Assembly: GCF_000015165.1 (NCBI RefSeq)
Contig: NC_009485.1
Location: forward strand, 3,801,501-3,865,500
Source of the DNA: Bradyrhizobium sp. BTAi1
GTDB taxonomy: Bacteria; Pseudomonadota; Alphaproteobacteria; Rhizobiales; Xanthobacteraceae
DNA length: 64,000 bases
Direction: 5' to 3'
Shown piece after piece: positions 41,423 through 49,986 of this stretch (position 1 is its first letter; the number at the start of each line of letters is the position of its first letter). The translations under genes and the position numbers were made by a program. A model generated the notes under the pieces. The model worked only from the letters and a program-made list of their open reading frames with translations. It ran no database searches and was not told the DNA's origin.

Positions 41423-42325
41423 ATGCGGTGGTGGCTCGCTCTGGTGCTCTCGTTGGTGAGTTGTGCGGTCCTCGCCGCAGAGGAGTCGCGCGAACTCATC
41501 ATCGGCGGTCGCACGGCGCTCGGCACCCTCAGGCTGCCGGCGCTTTTGGGGCCGGATGTGCCGCTGGTGCTGATTACGCATGGCACGCTCGCGCACAAGG
41601 ACATGGAGACCATCCAGGGCCTGTCCAAGGCGCTGTCCGAGCGCGGCATCGCCACGCTGGCCCACAATCTCGTGCTCGGTCTCGATCGACGCAGCGGCAT
41701 GTACGATTGCGGCAGGCCTCATGACTATGCGCCTGACGACGCAATCCCGGAGATCGCGGCGTGGCTGAGCGAAGCGCGCAAGACGTCGTCGCGCGTCTTC
41801 GTGCTCGGGCATTCGCGCGGCGCCAACCAGGTGGCGCGGTATCTCGCCGCCAATTCGAAGGCTGCCGTCGCAGGCGCGATCCTGCTCGCGCCGGCCACCG
41901 CAGGCACCGAGGCGAGCCTGAGAGCGGCCTATGCGGAGACCTATGGCCAATCGCTGACGGCGCTGCTCGACAAGGCCGAAGCGGCGCTCGCCGCCGGACG
42001 GGGCGGAGAATGGATGTCCGTCCCTGGCTTCATCTACTGCCGCGATGCCGAGGTGACGGCGCGGGCCTTTGCCGCATTCTATCGCGCCGACCGGCGCCAG
42101 GACACGGCGTCGCTGATTGCCGATGTCAGCCTTCCGATTCTGGTGCTGGCGGCTGCGCAGGACAAGACCGTGCTGGACGTCGCCGCGTCGTTCGCGCCGC
42201 TGGCGTCATCGGCCGGTGGCCGTGTCCGGCTGGAGACGATCGACGACGCGGACCATTTCTTTCGCGATCTCGCCGCCGAGGATGCAGCGGATCGCATCGC
42301 AGCCTTCATTGCAGCCGTGCGTTAG
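41423..42325 (+). CDS. Exported alpha/beta hydrolase in the sox operon
   Basis: A 300-residue protein with a signal peptide (cleaved near AVLAAE). It has the hydrolase core: ITHGTLAHKD (oxyanion strand), nucleophile elbow VLGHSRGANQVA (about residues 128-139), the Asp region LVLAAAQDKTVLD and the His region DDADHFFRDL. The catalytic triad Ser-Asp-His looks complete. The substrate is unknown. It is flanked by two exported DsrE-like genes with gaps of 10 nt and 9 nt, so it belongs to the sox transcription unit. Cleavage of a thioester or an organic sulfur compound is only a guess. I chose ATG 41423 for its GAGGG site. Confidence 0.75.
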   Translation: MRWWLALVLSLVSCAVLAAEESRELIIGGRTALGTLRLPALLGPDVPLVLITHGTLAHKDMETIQGLSKALSERGIATLAHNLVLGLDRRSGMYDCGRPHDYAPDDAIPEIAAWLSEARKTSSRVFVLGHSRGANQVARYLAANSKAAVAGAILLAPATAGTEASLRAAYAETYGQSLTALLDKAEAALAAGRGGEWMSVPGFIYCRDAEVTARAFAAFYRADRRQDTASLIADVSLPILVLAAAQDKTVLDVAASFAPLASSAGGRVRLETIDDADHFFRDLAAEDAADRIAAFIAAVR

Positions 42326-42334
42326 GAGTCACCT

Positions 42335-42775
42335 ATGGAAAGACGATCTTTGATGCAAGCTGGACTTGCCAGTCTGTTTGGACTCTTCGGCGTCGGCAGC
42401 GCCCGGGCGGCGACCGAGTCTGCTCGCCAGCGCGTCGTCTATCATCTTGCCGATCAGGATCGCGCCCTGTTCGTTCTCGGCAACATCCAGAACCACGTCG
42501 ACGGCACCGGCGGACCTGGACGGGCCGACATTCGCCTCGTGATCCACGGTCCGGGCTTGCGGGCCTTTCATGCGATTTCGGCCGACCAGACCATCTCGGC
42601 ACTGGCTGAGCGGCTCATGAAGGCAGGCGTCGGGTTCGACGCCTGTGCCAATACCATGAAGGCGCAGGGCGTGAAGCTCGACGATCTCCTGCCGGGCTTC
42701 GCCGTGGCGGAGAAGGGCGGCGTGGTGCGCCTTACCGAGTTGCAACAGAGCGGATATGCCTATCTGCGCCCGTGA
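42335..42775 (+). CDS. Exported DsrE-like protein (second of two)
   Basis: A 146-residue protein with an N-terminal signal (RRSLMQAGLASLFGLFGVGS, cleaved near ARAAT). A DsrE-like domain follows (VVYHLADQDRALFVLGNIQN, IRLVIHGPGLRAF) with a cysteine in the family's reactive loop (VGFDACANTMKA). Similarity to the first DsrE-like protein is clear in layout but low in sequence. Both may hold a periplasmic persulfide, accepting sulfane from SoxY or supplying it. It lies 9 nt after the hydrolase gene. Confidence 0.78.
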   Translation: MERRSLMQAGLASLFGLFGVGSARAATESARQRVVYHLADQDRALFVLGNIQNHVDGTGGPGRADIRLVIHGPGLRAFHAISADQTISALAERLMKAGVGFDACANTMKAQGVKLDDLLPGFAVAEKGGVVRLTELQQSGYAYLRP

Positions 42776-42843
42776 CGACCGCATACGTCCTTGCCGACGC
42801 CGCCCGGCGCGTTGTGCGGCAGACTTGAACGACGAGAGCGCCC

Positions 42844-43944
42844 GTGCTCACCGCATTGATCGATCGTCTGGGTGAGGAGCCGGTGCTGCTGCTGTGCGGG
42901 CTCGCGGTCGGCGGTGCCTTCGGCTTCTTCGCCCAGCGCAGCCGCTTCTGTCTGCGGGCCGCGACGATCGAGTTCGCGCGCGGGCAGGGCGGGCCGCGCC
43001 TCGCCGTCTGGCTCCTGACCTTTGCCTCGGCGCTGCTCGGCACCCAGTCGCTGGTGGCCATGGGCCTGCTCGATGTTTCGGAAGCGCGTCAGCTGGCGCA
43101 GCAGGGCAGCATCTCCGGGGCGATGATCGGCGGCACCCTGTTCGGCTGCGGCATGATCCTGGCGCGCGGCTGTGCCAGCCGTCTCTTGGTGCTCTCCGCG
43201 AATGGCAATCTGCGAGCCTTGCTGTCGGGCCTGATCTTCGCGGTGACGGCGCAGTCGGCCTATCACGGTCTGCTTGCGCCGTTGCGTGAGTGGCTCACCA
43301 ATCTCTGGCTCGTCGATGGCGGACCGTCGCGCGACATCATGAGCGTGCTGGGCGGCGGTACGCCCGAGAAGCTCGGCTTCGGCATGCTGTGGTTCTTGGC
43401 CGGGCTCGCCGCCGTGTCCAAATTCCAGGTCGGAGGTCGGATCCTGTACTCGGCGGTGGCCACGGGTGCTGCCGTCGCAGCCGGCTGGCTGCTGACCTAT
43501 CAGCTCGGCCAGGCGTCGTTTGCGCCGGTGCCGCTGAAGAGCCTGACCTTCAGCGGGCCCTCGGCGGAGTTCTTGATGCAAGTGCTCGCCAGCCCCCAGC
43601 TGAAGCCCGGCTTCGACCTCGGCATCATCCCGGGCGTGTTCATCGGCTCGTTCGTCGCGGCGGCGCTGGCGGGCGAGCTCAATCTGGAAGGCTTTTCGGA
43701 CGGGCGCGGCATGCGGCGCTATCTGGTCGGCGCCGTCCTCATGGGATTCGGAGCGATGCTGGCCGGCGGGTGCGCCGTCGGGGCCGGCGTGACCGGGGCA
43801 TCGGTGTTCGCGCTGACAGCATGGATTGTGCTCGGCGGCATGTGGCTCGGCGCAGCCGCCACCGATTTCGTCGTGGACCGCTGGCTGTTCGCCGCCAAGC
43901 CGATGCACGACGCTGCACAGCCGACCGCTACGATATCCTCATAA
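42844..43944 (+). CDS. YeeE/YedE-family permease (second in the region)
   Basis: A 366-residue membrane protein with about ten helices and the three Cys motifs of the family: AQRSRFCLRAATIEFAR (about residue 36), FGCGMILARGCASRLLVL (about 100-107) and MLAGGCAVGAGVTG (about 309). It probably transports thiosulfate or another small sulfur anion. The start is GTG at 42844 without a strong ribosome site. The protein is full length, so I accept it. It follows the second DsrE-like gene after 68 nt and may be the last gene of the sox operon. Confidence 0.82.
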   Translation: MLTALIDRLGEEPVLLLCGLAVGGAFGFFAQRSRFCLRAATIEFARGQGGPRLAVWLLTFASALLGTQSLVAMGLLDVSEARQLAQQGSISGAMIGGTLFGCGMILARGCASRLLVLSANGNLRALLSGLIFAVTAQSAYHGLLAPLREWLTNLWLVDGGPSRDIMSVLGGGTPEKLGFGMLWFLAGLAAVSKFQVGGRILYSAVATGAAVAAGWLLTYQLGQASFAPVPLKSLTFSGPSAEFLMQVLASPQLKPGFDLGIIPGVFIGSFVAAALAGELNLEGFSDGRGMRRYLVGAVLMGFGAMLAGGCAVGAGVTGASVFALTAWIVLGGMWLGAAATDFVVDRWLFAAKPMHDAAQPTATISS

Positions 43945-43949
43945 TAAAT

Positions 43950-43978
43950 ATTCACAAGTACGAATGTGCGTATATAAT
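43950..43978 (+). promoter_or_regulatory. Promoter with SoxR-type operator before the split YeeE pair
   Basis: ATTC-ACAAGTAC-GAAT (43950-43965) is a perfect ATTC-N8-GAAT repeat. It overlaps a -35-like TTCACA (43951-43956), with a -10 TATAAT at 43973-43978 (16-nt spacer). The next gene starts at 44029. Confidence 0.72.
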
Positions 43979-44028
43979 CCGTCGTTGTCAGCGCGGCTGC
44001 GCCGCGCGCGAGCAGGAGGACTGGCGTC

Positions 44029-44580
44029 ATGACGATGATGACCGATGTCGTGGTCGGAGATGTACGGAAGGCGAGACGGATCGACTGGTCGCCCTATCTG
44101 GTCGGTGCCGGCATCGGCATTCTCAGCTGGGTGGCTTTTGCCGGGTTCGGCGATCCACTTGGCGTCACCACCGCGTTTTCGCGCGTCGCTTCGCTGTTCG
44201 CGGTCCCGGTGATCGGATCCGACGCCGTCGCCACCAACAGCTACTGGAAGTCGATGCCGCTGAAATGGGACTATGGCGTCTGGTTCCTGGTCGGTATTCC
44301 GCTCGGCGCGTTCCTGTCGGCGATCATCTCGGGCACCTGGCGGCTCGAGCTGGTGCCGGAGGTCTGGAAGGAGCGCTTCGGCCCGTCCGTGTTCAAGCGC
44401 TTCGTCGCCGCGTTCCTGGGCGGCATCGTCATCATGTATGGCGCGCGTCTCGCCGGCGGCTGCACCAGCGGACACGGCATTTCCGGCGGGTTGCAACTGG
44501 CGCTGTCGAGCTGGCTGTTTCTTGCCGTGATGTTCGCGACCGGCCTATTGGTGTCGCGCCTGATGTTCCGCAAAGCCTGA
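44029..44580 (+). CDS. YeeE/YedE half-transporter (PmpA-like)
   Basis: A 183-residue membrane protein with four or five helices, corresponding to one half of a full YeeE protein. The conserved LAGGCTSGHGISGGLQLALS (about residues 140-160) includes the Cys. AGGAGG lies 10 nt upstream of the start. It pairs with the next gene, 12 nt away. In Xylella two such half-size permeases (PmpA and PmpB) belong to the bigR operon with the persulfide dioxygenase Blh, and the present pair is preceded by a BigR/SqrR-type operator. Confidence 0.82.
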   Translation: MTMMTDVVVGDVRKARRIDWSPYLVGAGIGILSWVAFAGFGDPLGVTTAFSRVASLFAVPVIGSDAVATNSYWKSMPLKWDYGVWFLVGIPLGAFLSAIISGTWRLELVPEVWKERFGPSVFKRFVAAFLGGIVIMYGARLAGGCTSGHGISGGLQLALSSWLFLAVMFATGLLVSRLMFRKA

Positions 44581-44592
44581 GAGGAGAAGGTC

Positions 44593-45153
44593 ATGACGTC
44601 AGTGATGAGCATCGCCGGCCCGCTCCTGATGGGCGCCGTGTTCGGCTATCTCTTGCAGCAGGGCAAGGTCACGAGCTGCAACGTTATCGAGAACCAGTTC
44701 CGGCTGCGTGACTTCACGGTGCTAAAGGTGATGGGGACTGCGATCGTGGTCGGCGGCATCGGCGTGCTGCTGCTGGTCGATACCGGCAACACTAAATATT
44801 ACGTCAAGGACGCCAACATGGTGGCCGTGGCGCTCGGTGCGGCGCTGTTCGGCGTCGGCATGGTCGTCTACGGCTACTGCCCGGGCACCGCGCTCGGCGC
44901 CATCGCCAGCGGCAGCGTGCACGCCGCTGTCGGCGCGTTCGGCATGATCGTCGGTGCAATCCTCTACGCATTGAGCTTCGATTGGGTGAAGGCTCACATT
45001 CTCAACGTCTGGGCGCTCGGCAAGGTACGTCTGCCGGACATCACCGGCGTACCGGATGGTATCTGGTTCGCCGCTCTGGCGATCGGCGCGGGCGCTTTCT
45101 TCCTCTGGGTCGAATCGTCAGAGGCCAAGGCGCGGCGCACGCGGGCCGGCTGA
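44593..45153 (+). CDS. YeeE/YedE half-transporter (PmpB-like)
   Basis: A 186-residue membrane protein, the other half of the split YeeE pair. Conserved Cys motifs are GKVTSCNVIENQFRLRDF (about residue 30) and VVYGYCPGTALGAIASG (about residue 96). About five helices are visible. It probably forms a complex with the preceding protein to move a sulfur compound across the inner membrane. GAGGAGAAGG precedes the ATG. The rhodanese gene follows after 41 nt. Confidence 0.82.
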   Translation: MTSVMSIAGPLLMGAVFGYLLQQGKVTSCNVIENQFRLRDFTVLKVMGTAIVVGGIGVLLLVDTGNTKYYVKDANMVAVALGAALFGVGMVVYGYCPGTALGAIASGSVHAAVGAFGMIVGAILYALSFDWVKAHILNVWALGKVRLPDITGVPDGIWFAALAIGAGAFFLWVESSEAKARRTRAG

Positions 45154-45194
45154 CCGGCCCGAACGTCCATCGTCAACAGTAAGAGGCGTCTCCC

Positions 45195-45536
45195 ATGCTA
45201 GCAGGATTGTTCAACAGGCTGACGGGATCGGTCAGCGTGCCGGCCATCGCGCATGACGAGCTGGTTCGGGCGCATCAACAGCGCAGCTGCGTGATCGTCG
45301 ATGTACGCGAGCCGCACGAGTTCAACGGCGGCCATATTCCGGGCGCGGTCAATCATCCGCTGTCGCGCTTCGATCCGGACAGTCTTACCCAGGACGAGCC
45401 GGTGGTTCTGATCTGCCAGGCCGGCGGCCGCTCGGCGACGGCGCTGCGGCGCGCGCTATCGGCAGGACGACAGAACGTCCGCCACTATGCCGGAGGCATG
45501 AGCGGCTGGCGCGCACACGGCGGTCCGGTGGCCTGA
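45195..45536 (+). CDS. Single-domain rhodanese (sulfurtransferase)
   Basis: A 113-residue rhodanese domain with IVDVREPHEFNGGHIPGAVN and the active-site loop VLICQAGGRSATALR (catalytic Cys about residue 76). No signal peptide is seen, so it is probably cytoplasmic. It moves sulfane sulfur between thiols, cyanide or proteins. As the third gene after the SoxR-type promoter at 43950 it probably handles persulfide imported or formed in the cell. AAGAGGCGTC lies upstream of the ATG. Confidence 0.88.
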   Translation: MLAGLFNRLTGSVSVPAIAHDELVRAHQQRSCVIVDVREPHEFNGGHIPGAVNHPLSRFDPDSLTQDEPVVLICQAGGRSATALRRALSAGRQNVRHYAGGMSGWRAHGGPVA

Positions 45537-45601
45537 GCCGCCGGTCCGCGCCCAGCGCGAAGAGTCGCGTCCGTGCACGGTACCGGCAACGTCGCCGCCT
45601 G

Positions 45602-46237
45602 CTATTTGGTCGCCGCGGCGCGGGCATCTGCAATGGCCTGCTTGAAGGCCTGGGCGTTCGGCGCCCCGGGGACGCGGAAATGGCCGATGATGAAGGCCGG
45701 CGTGCCCTGGAATCCGAGGCCGGTGGCCTGCTCGTGGTTGCGCGCAAGCACCGCATCGATCTCGGTCCGCTTGGCTGCGAGATCGGCCTTGGCGCGAGCG
45801 AGGTCGATCCCGGCGGCCGAAAGCGCCGCATCGACCTTGGCCTCGGACAGCTTCTCCTTGAGCGAGATCAGCGCCTCATGCGCCTCGGCGAACTTGTCCT
45901 GATATCTGCTGGCCAAGGTGAGGCGGGCCGCGTAGATCGAGACGCCGCCGAAGATCGGCCAGTCCTTGAAGACCAGCCGGACGTGACCGTCCTCGCGCAC
46001 CACCTTGGCGAGGTCGGGGCTGATCTTGCGACAATACGGACATTGGTAGTCGAAATATTCGACGATCGTGATGTCGCCATCGGCGTTGCCGGCAGCGGGA
46101 ATGGCGGCGTCATGCAGGATGCGCGCTTCGCTGAGGATGTCGGTGTCGGCGTCTTCGGCGCGGGCCTGCAGCGGCAGCATTGCGGCTGTCAGCAGCAGCA
46201 CGATCGCAAAGGACGAGCGAGAGCGTGTTCGGGTCAT
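45602..46237 (-). CDS. DsbA-family thiol oxidoreductase
   Basis: A 211-residue exported thioredoxin-fold protein. The signal peptide is cleaved near LQARAE. The redox motif lies in VEYFDYQCPYCRKISPDLAK (Cys-Pro-Tyr-Cys, about residues 72-75). A helical insertion follows, then GFQGTPAFIIGHFRVPG with the cis-Pro. This layout is typical of the DsbA/Com1 or ScsC type. Its start overlaps the end of the DsbD-like gene by 4 nt, so the membrane protein probably keeps it reduced. A role as a thiol reductase or isomerase for sulfur or copper proteins is inferred. Confidence 0.85.
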   Translation of the reverse strand: MTRTRSRSSFAIVLLLTAAMLPLQARAEDADTDILSEARILHDAAIPAAGNADGDITIVEYFDYQCPYCRKISPDLAKVVREDGHVRLVFKDWPIFGGVSIYAARLTLASRYQDKFAEAHEALISLKEKLSEAKVDAALSAAGIDLARAKADLAAKRTEIDAVLARNHEQATGLGFQGTPAFIIGHFRVPGAPNAQAFKQAIADARAAATK

Positions 46238-48342
46238 GTCTTGTGGTTCTCCGGGTGAGGCGGGTTGGATGCGGTGTCGATGGCATCGAGCACGATCTGA
46301 GGAGTCAGCAGCTCGGGAAGCAGGATGCCGTCCGGCGCGCCCGGGCCGAACACGGCGTTGAAGGGCAGGCCGTAGCGGCCGAAGGACCGGAGATAGGCCG
46401 CGATCGCATCGCTGGGTGAGGTCCAGTCCGCGCGGATGGCGACCACGCCGGAGGAGAGGCGGCTGCGCACGGCTGTGCTGTCGAGCACGAGCTTCTCATT
46501 GACCTTGCAGGTGACGCACCAGCTCGCGCCGATGTCGACGAACACGGTGTGCCCGGCGCGGACCTGCGCTGCGATCTCGGCCGGTTCCAGCGGTTGCCAG
46601 ACGATCCCGCTCGATGGCGCCGTCGCTGGCGGCTGCGGGACATGGGTGGCGGCCATCAGCGCCACCGCGATCGTGACAGCGAGGCCGGCCCCGACCATCG
46701 CCCGCCGGAGCGGAAAGCGGCGCGCGGTCATGATCAGGATGGCAACGAGCAGCGCGGCGGCGAGCACGATGGCGGGCATCGGCCCGCTGATATCCGAGAG
46801 CACGATCAGCAACCATGCCGCGGTCGCGGCCATCGCGATCGCTGCGACGGCGCGCAGCTTCAGCATCCAACGCCCCGGCCGCGGGACGAGCGTGGCAAAG
46901 CGGGGCGCTGCGGCGAGGCAGAGATAGGGCGCCGCCATCCCGACGCCGAGCCCGGTGAACACGAGCAGGATCTGAGGCGCAGCCTGCGACAACGCGAACG
47001 CTATGGCCGTGCCGACGAACGGAGCCGAGCACGGCGTCGCCAGCAGCGTCATGACGAAACCGTTCACGAGATGGCTCGCGAGCGTCCGATCGCCGGTGGT
47101 AGCGCCGAGCCAGCTTACGATCCGCCAGGGCAGGCTGATCTCGAACAGGCCGAGCAGATTGGCGCCGAAGGCGGCGAGCACGATGATCATCGCGACGAGA
47201 AAGACAGGCTGCTGGAACTGCAGGCCCCAGCCGACTTGCGCGCCCGCCGCCTTCATGGCCGAGAGGACGATGGCGAGGGTCACGAACGATGCGATGATGC
47301 CGGCCGCCGTCGCCAGGAATGCCGATCGCGGCGAAGCCGACCGATCCGGCGCATGATCGACCAGCGACACCAGCTTCAGGGACAGCACAGGGAACACACA
47401 GGGCATGAAGTTGAGGATGAAGCCGCCGAGCAGGGCGATGCCGAGAATGGTCCAGATCGACGCGGCTGCGGCATGAGGCATCGCCGTCGCCGGAGCGGTC
47501 GCGGGTGCAGTGTCGGCTGCGCTCACGGGGAGCGTAGCTTCAATGGATCGGTCGCCGTCGACCAGCGTGACCCGAAGCCGGTCGATCGGTCCGGCCTGAT
47601 CGAGACCCAGCACCGGGACGGTGAAACGCACGCCGCCGTCGGACCTGCGGTTCACCCGTACGCGGCCTCCGGAGATTGCGTCATGGCCATCTATGAAGAC
47701 GTCCGGCGCGACCAGCAGCGGCGAGGCCTGCACGTCGAGCAGCAGCTGCGGCTTGGCCTGGCGATCCAGCCGCAGCGCTGTGATGGACAGGCCGGGCGAT
47801 GTCTCGCGCGGGACGAGATGCCGCCACGCGTCGATCTGCGCCTGATCGTTCGGCTGGCGTGTCGATGCAGGAATGTCGGCCGCGAGCTGCGCCTCCTGCT
47901 GGGTGCAGATGACGGAGCACACAAACAGAACGGCCTTGAGCGCAAGATGCGCGGGAGCCGTCTTGTCCTGCAGCCGGACGCGCAAGGGGAACAGCACATG
48001 TTCGTCATAACCGAACGTGTCGATGTCCTGCTCGGTGAAGCGGCGCGGCGCCGGCCATTCGATGGTGACGCCCGCGACGTTGCGGGAGCCGGACCAGTCG
48101 AAGTCGGGCGGTGCACCGGCATCGCCCGCTGATCGCCAGTATGTGTGCCAGCCGGATCCGAGCCTGACGTCCAGACCCGCCCAGGCCTCAGTCGAGCCGC
48201 CGCCGATTTGCGCGACCTCGCCGATCAGCAGGCGTGTGTCGACCTCCGCCTTGTGCGGCGGGCCGGCGGCTGCGGCCATCGTTGGTATCAGATGCAACGC
48301 TGCGAGCAGAAGGGCACCGAGACCGAGACGACGAATGGACAT
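46234..48342 (-). CDS. DsbD/ScsB-like membrane thiol-disulfide reductase
   Basis: A 702-residue protein. It has a signal peptide, an N-terminal periplasmic domain (about residues 30-280; LGSGWHTYWRSAGDAGAPPD is the family motif), and a transmembrane CcdA-like part of about eight helices with Cys motifs NFMPCVFPVLSLK and LLATPCSAPFVGT. The C-terminal thioredoxin domain has GASWCVTCKVNEK (Cys-x-x-Cys, about residue 610). It relays electrons from cytoplasmic thioredoxin to the periplasm. The long N-terminal domain is of the ScsB type rather than DsbD-alpha. It is coupled to the DsbA-like gene. Confidence 0.88.
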   Translation of the reverse strand: MSIRRLGLGALLLAALHLIPTMAAAAGPPHKAEVDTRLLIGEVAQIGGGSTEAWAGLDVRLGSGWHTYWRSAGDAGAPPDFDWSGSRNVAGVTIEWPAPRRFTEQDIDTFGYDEHVLFPLRVRLQDKTAPAHLALKAVLFVCSVICTQQEAQLAADIPASTRQPNDQAQIDAWRHLVPRETSPGLSITALRLDRQAKPQLLLDVQASPLLVAPDVFIDGHDAISGGRVRVNRRSDGGVRFTVPVLGLDQAGPIDRLRVTLVDGDRSIEATLPVSAADTAPATAPATAMPHAAAASIWTILGIALLGGFILNFMPCVFPVLSLKLVSLVDHAPDRSASPRSAFLATAAGIIASFVTLAIVLSAMKAAGAQVGWGLQFQQPVFLVAMIIVLAAFGANLLGLFEISLPWRIVSWLGATTGDRTLASHLVNGFVMTLLATPCSAPFVGTAIAFALSQAAPQILLVFTGLGVGMAAPYLCLAAAPRFATLVPRPGRWMLKLRAVAAIAMAATAAWLLIVLSDISGPMPAIVLAAALLVAILIMTARRFPLRRAMVGAGLAVTIAVALMAATHVPQPPATAPSSGIVWQPLEPAEIAAQVRAGHTVFVDIGASWCVTCKVNEKLVLDSTAVRSRLSSGVVAIRADWTSPSDAIAAYLRSFGRYGLPFNAVFGPGAPDGILLPELLTPQIVLDAIDTASNPPHPENHKT

Positions 48343-48536
48343 GAAGAACTCCCTCGCGCTGATCGCGCACGGCCCGGCGAGCCCGCGCTGCGCCGCATCC
48401 GGCGTTGGGCGAGCCAGCTCACAGGTTCCGGAGATGATCCGGTCGACATGCGATCGATCGATATATTCGTCCGCCGATGTCGCAGCGTTACGTTGCGTGC
48501 GACAAGGAGCGAGCTGTCAGCCAGCGAGCCGTCAGC

Positions 48537-48926
48537 CTAGGACAGCCGACAGGGAGGGCGGTAGGGTGAGGACGCGTGACACTGCGTCGACAGCGCAGCA
48601 TCGTGCGGTCGCCATGTCAGCGTCCGAGCGGCCGCGATCGGCTGCGCGGTCAGGTCTTCGCTCGGTGGAAGCGCCGTGACACCGGCTCCGGCGAACGGGC
48701 ATGTGCTGATGGCACCTGGAAGCACGGCCTTCTTGCAGGGCTTCGGCATGTCCGCTTGTGCGCCAGACCAATGCCGTACGGCGTCAGCGCGACCAGCCGT
48801 TGCGGCTGCAGCCGGCTCGAATGCGCCCAGAAGAGGAGCCAAGCCGATGACGATCGCAATCAGCGCCGCGGCCAGGCGGCGCATCATCGCATGCAGCATG
48901 AGAACGGGGCGTCGCATCGGGACCAT
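48537..48926 (-). CDS. Small exported Cys-containing protein
   Basis: A 129-residue protein with a signal peptide (MMRRLAAALIAIVIGLAPLL, cleaved near AAAAT). The mature part has four cysteines (KPCKKAVL, STCPFAG, STQCHAS and PPCRLS) and ends SSPYRPPCRLS. That tail resembles the SPPFRPPRI end of the Met/His-rich protein at 6121. I chose the ATG at 48926 because CGGAG lies 4 nt upstream; nearby ATGs are alternatives. It lies upstream of the DsbD-like gene on the same strand (194-nt gap) and might be a metal- or thiol-binding partner. The function is unknown. Confidence 0.6.
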   Translation of the reverse strand: MVPMRRPVLMLHAMMRRLAAALIAIVIGLAPLLGAFEPAAAATAGRADAVRHWSGAQADMPKPCKKAVLPGAISTCPFAGAGVTALPPSEDLTAQPIAAARTLTWRPHDAALSTQCHASSPYRPPCRLS

Positions 48927-49031
48927 CTGCTCCGATCGGAACTGGTCGCGCAAACCGGCCGTGTCTGGCAACTGACATCTTCGTGACGCGGCTAGGCGGC
49001 AGCGCAGGGTGGCTCGACTCCTCATTCGTTG

Positions 49032-49919
49032 TCAGAGCACGTTGATCGGCACCTTCAGGAAGACCTTTCCGCTCGTGTCCGCAGGCGGGAAATGGCCGGC
49101 GCGGATGTTGACCTGCAGCGAGGGAATGATCAGGCGGGGCATGCCTAGCGTCCTGTCGCGGGCCTCGCGGAGCGCGACGAACGCGTCCTCGGTCATGCCG
49201 TCCCGCACATGGATGTTGTGCACCCGTTCGTCGCTTACGGTCGTCTCCCAGCGCACGGCCCGGCCGTTCGGCCCGTAGTCATGACACATGAACAGCCGGG
49301 TCTCGGGCGGCAGGGTTTCAAGGATGGTCCGGATCGAGCGAAACAGCGTGCGCGCATTGCCGCCCGGGAAGTCGGCGCGTGCGGTGCCACCATCGGGCAT
49401 GAACAGGGTATCGCCGACAAAGGCTGCATTCCCCATGACATGGGTGGTGCAGGCGGGGGTGTGCCCCGGCGTGTGCATGACGAATGCCGTCATCTGGCCG
49501 ATCGTGTAGGTCTCGCCATCCTTGAACAGCCGATCGAACTGGCTGCCGTCGCGGCGAAACTCGGTGCCTTCGTTGAACACTTTGCCGAAGGTCTCCTGGA
49601 CAGTCAGGATATGCTCGCCGATGCCGATCCTGCCGCCGATCCTGCCTTGGATGTAGGGCACGGCGGACAAATGATCGGCGTGGGCGTGCGTCTCGATCAG
49701 CCATTCCGGCTGCAGGCCGTTCAGCGTCACATAGTCGATCAGCATGTCGGCCGACCGCGTGCCGATGCGGCCCGCCGCATAGTCGATGTCAAGGACGGGG
49801 TCGACGATCGCGCAGGCGGTGGACGACGGATCCTTGACGACGTAGCTGATCGTGCTGGTTTCCGGATCGAAGAAGCCCGCCACCTTGGGCTGCACGCGCA
49901 GATCGATGGGATAGGACAT
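49032..49919 (-). CDS. Persulfide-dioxygenase-like metallo-beta-lactamase-fold protein (Blh-type)
   Basis: A 295-residue protein. Metal-binding motifs are ETHAHADHLSAVPY (His-x-His-x-Asp-His, about residues 95-100), TPGHTPACTTHV (about 170), GDTLFMPDGGTARADFPGG (about 188-206) and LFMCHDYGP (about 230). The spacing and DYGP motif match ETHE1/Blh persulfide dioxygenases, which oxidise glutathione persulfide to sulfite using one iron. Blh belongs to the bigR operon in Xylella and Agrobacterium. Here it lies near the PmpAB-like pair and the rhodanese. It forms a likely operon with the DUF2892 gene upstream (67-nt gap). I found no SoxR-type repeat directly in front. Confidence 0.88.
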   Translation of the reverse strand: MSYPIDLRVQPKVAGFFDPETSTISYVVKDPSSTACAIVDPVLDIDYAAGRIGTRSADMLIDYVTLNGLQPEWLIETHAHADHLSAVPYIQGRIGGRIGIGEHILTVQETFGKVFNEGTEFRRDGSQFDRLFKDGETYTIGQMTAFVMHTPGHTPACTTHVMGNAAFVGDTLFMPDGGTARADFPGGNARTLFRSIRTILETLPPETRLFMCHDYGPNGRAVRWETTVSDERVHNIHVRDGMTEDAFVALREARDRTLGMPRLIIPSLQVNIRAGHFPPADTSGKVFLKVPINVL

Positions 49920-49986
49920 GGCTGCTGCTCCAGGAGGAAGCGCGTCGGGCGGCGCCGTCGCCCGATATCGTTGTCGTCCGGGCGAG

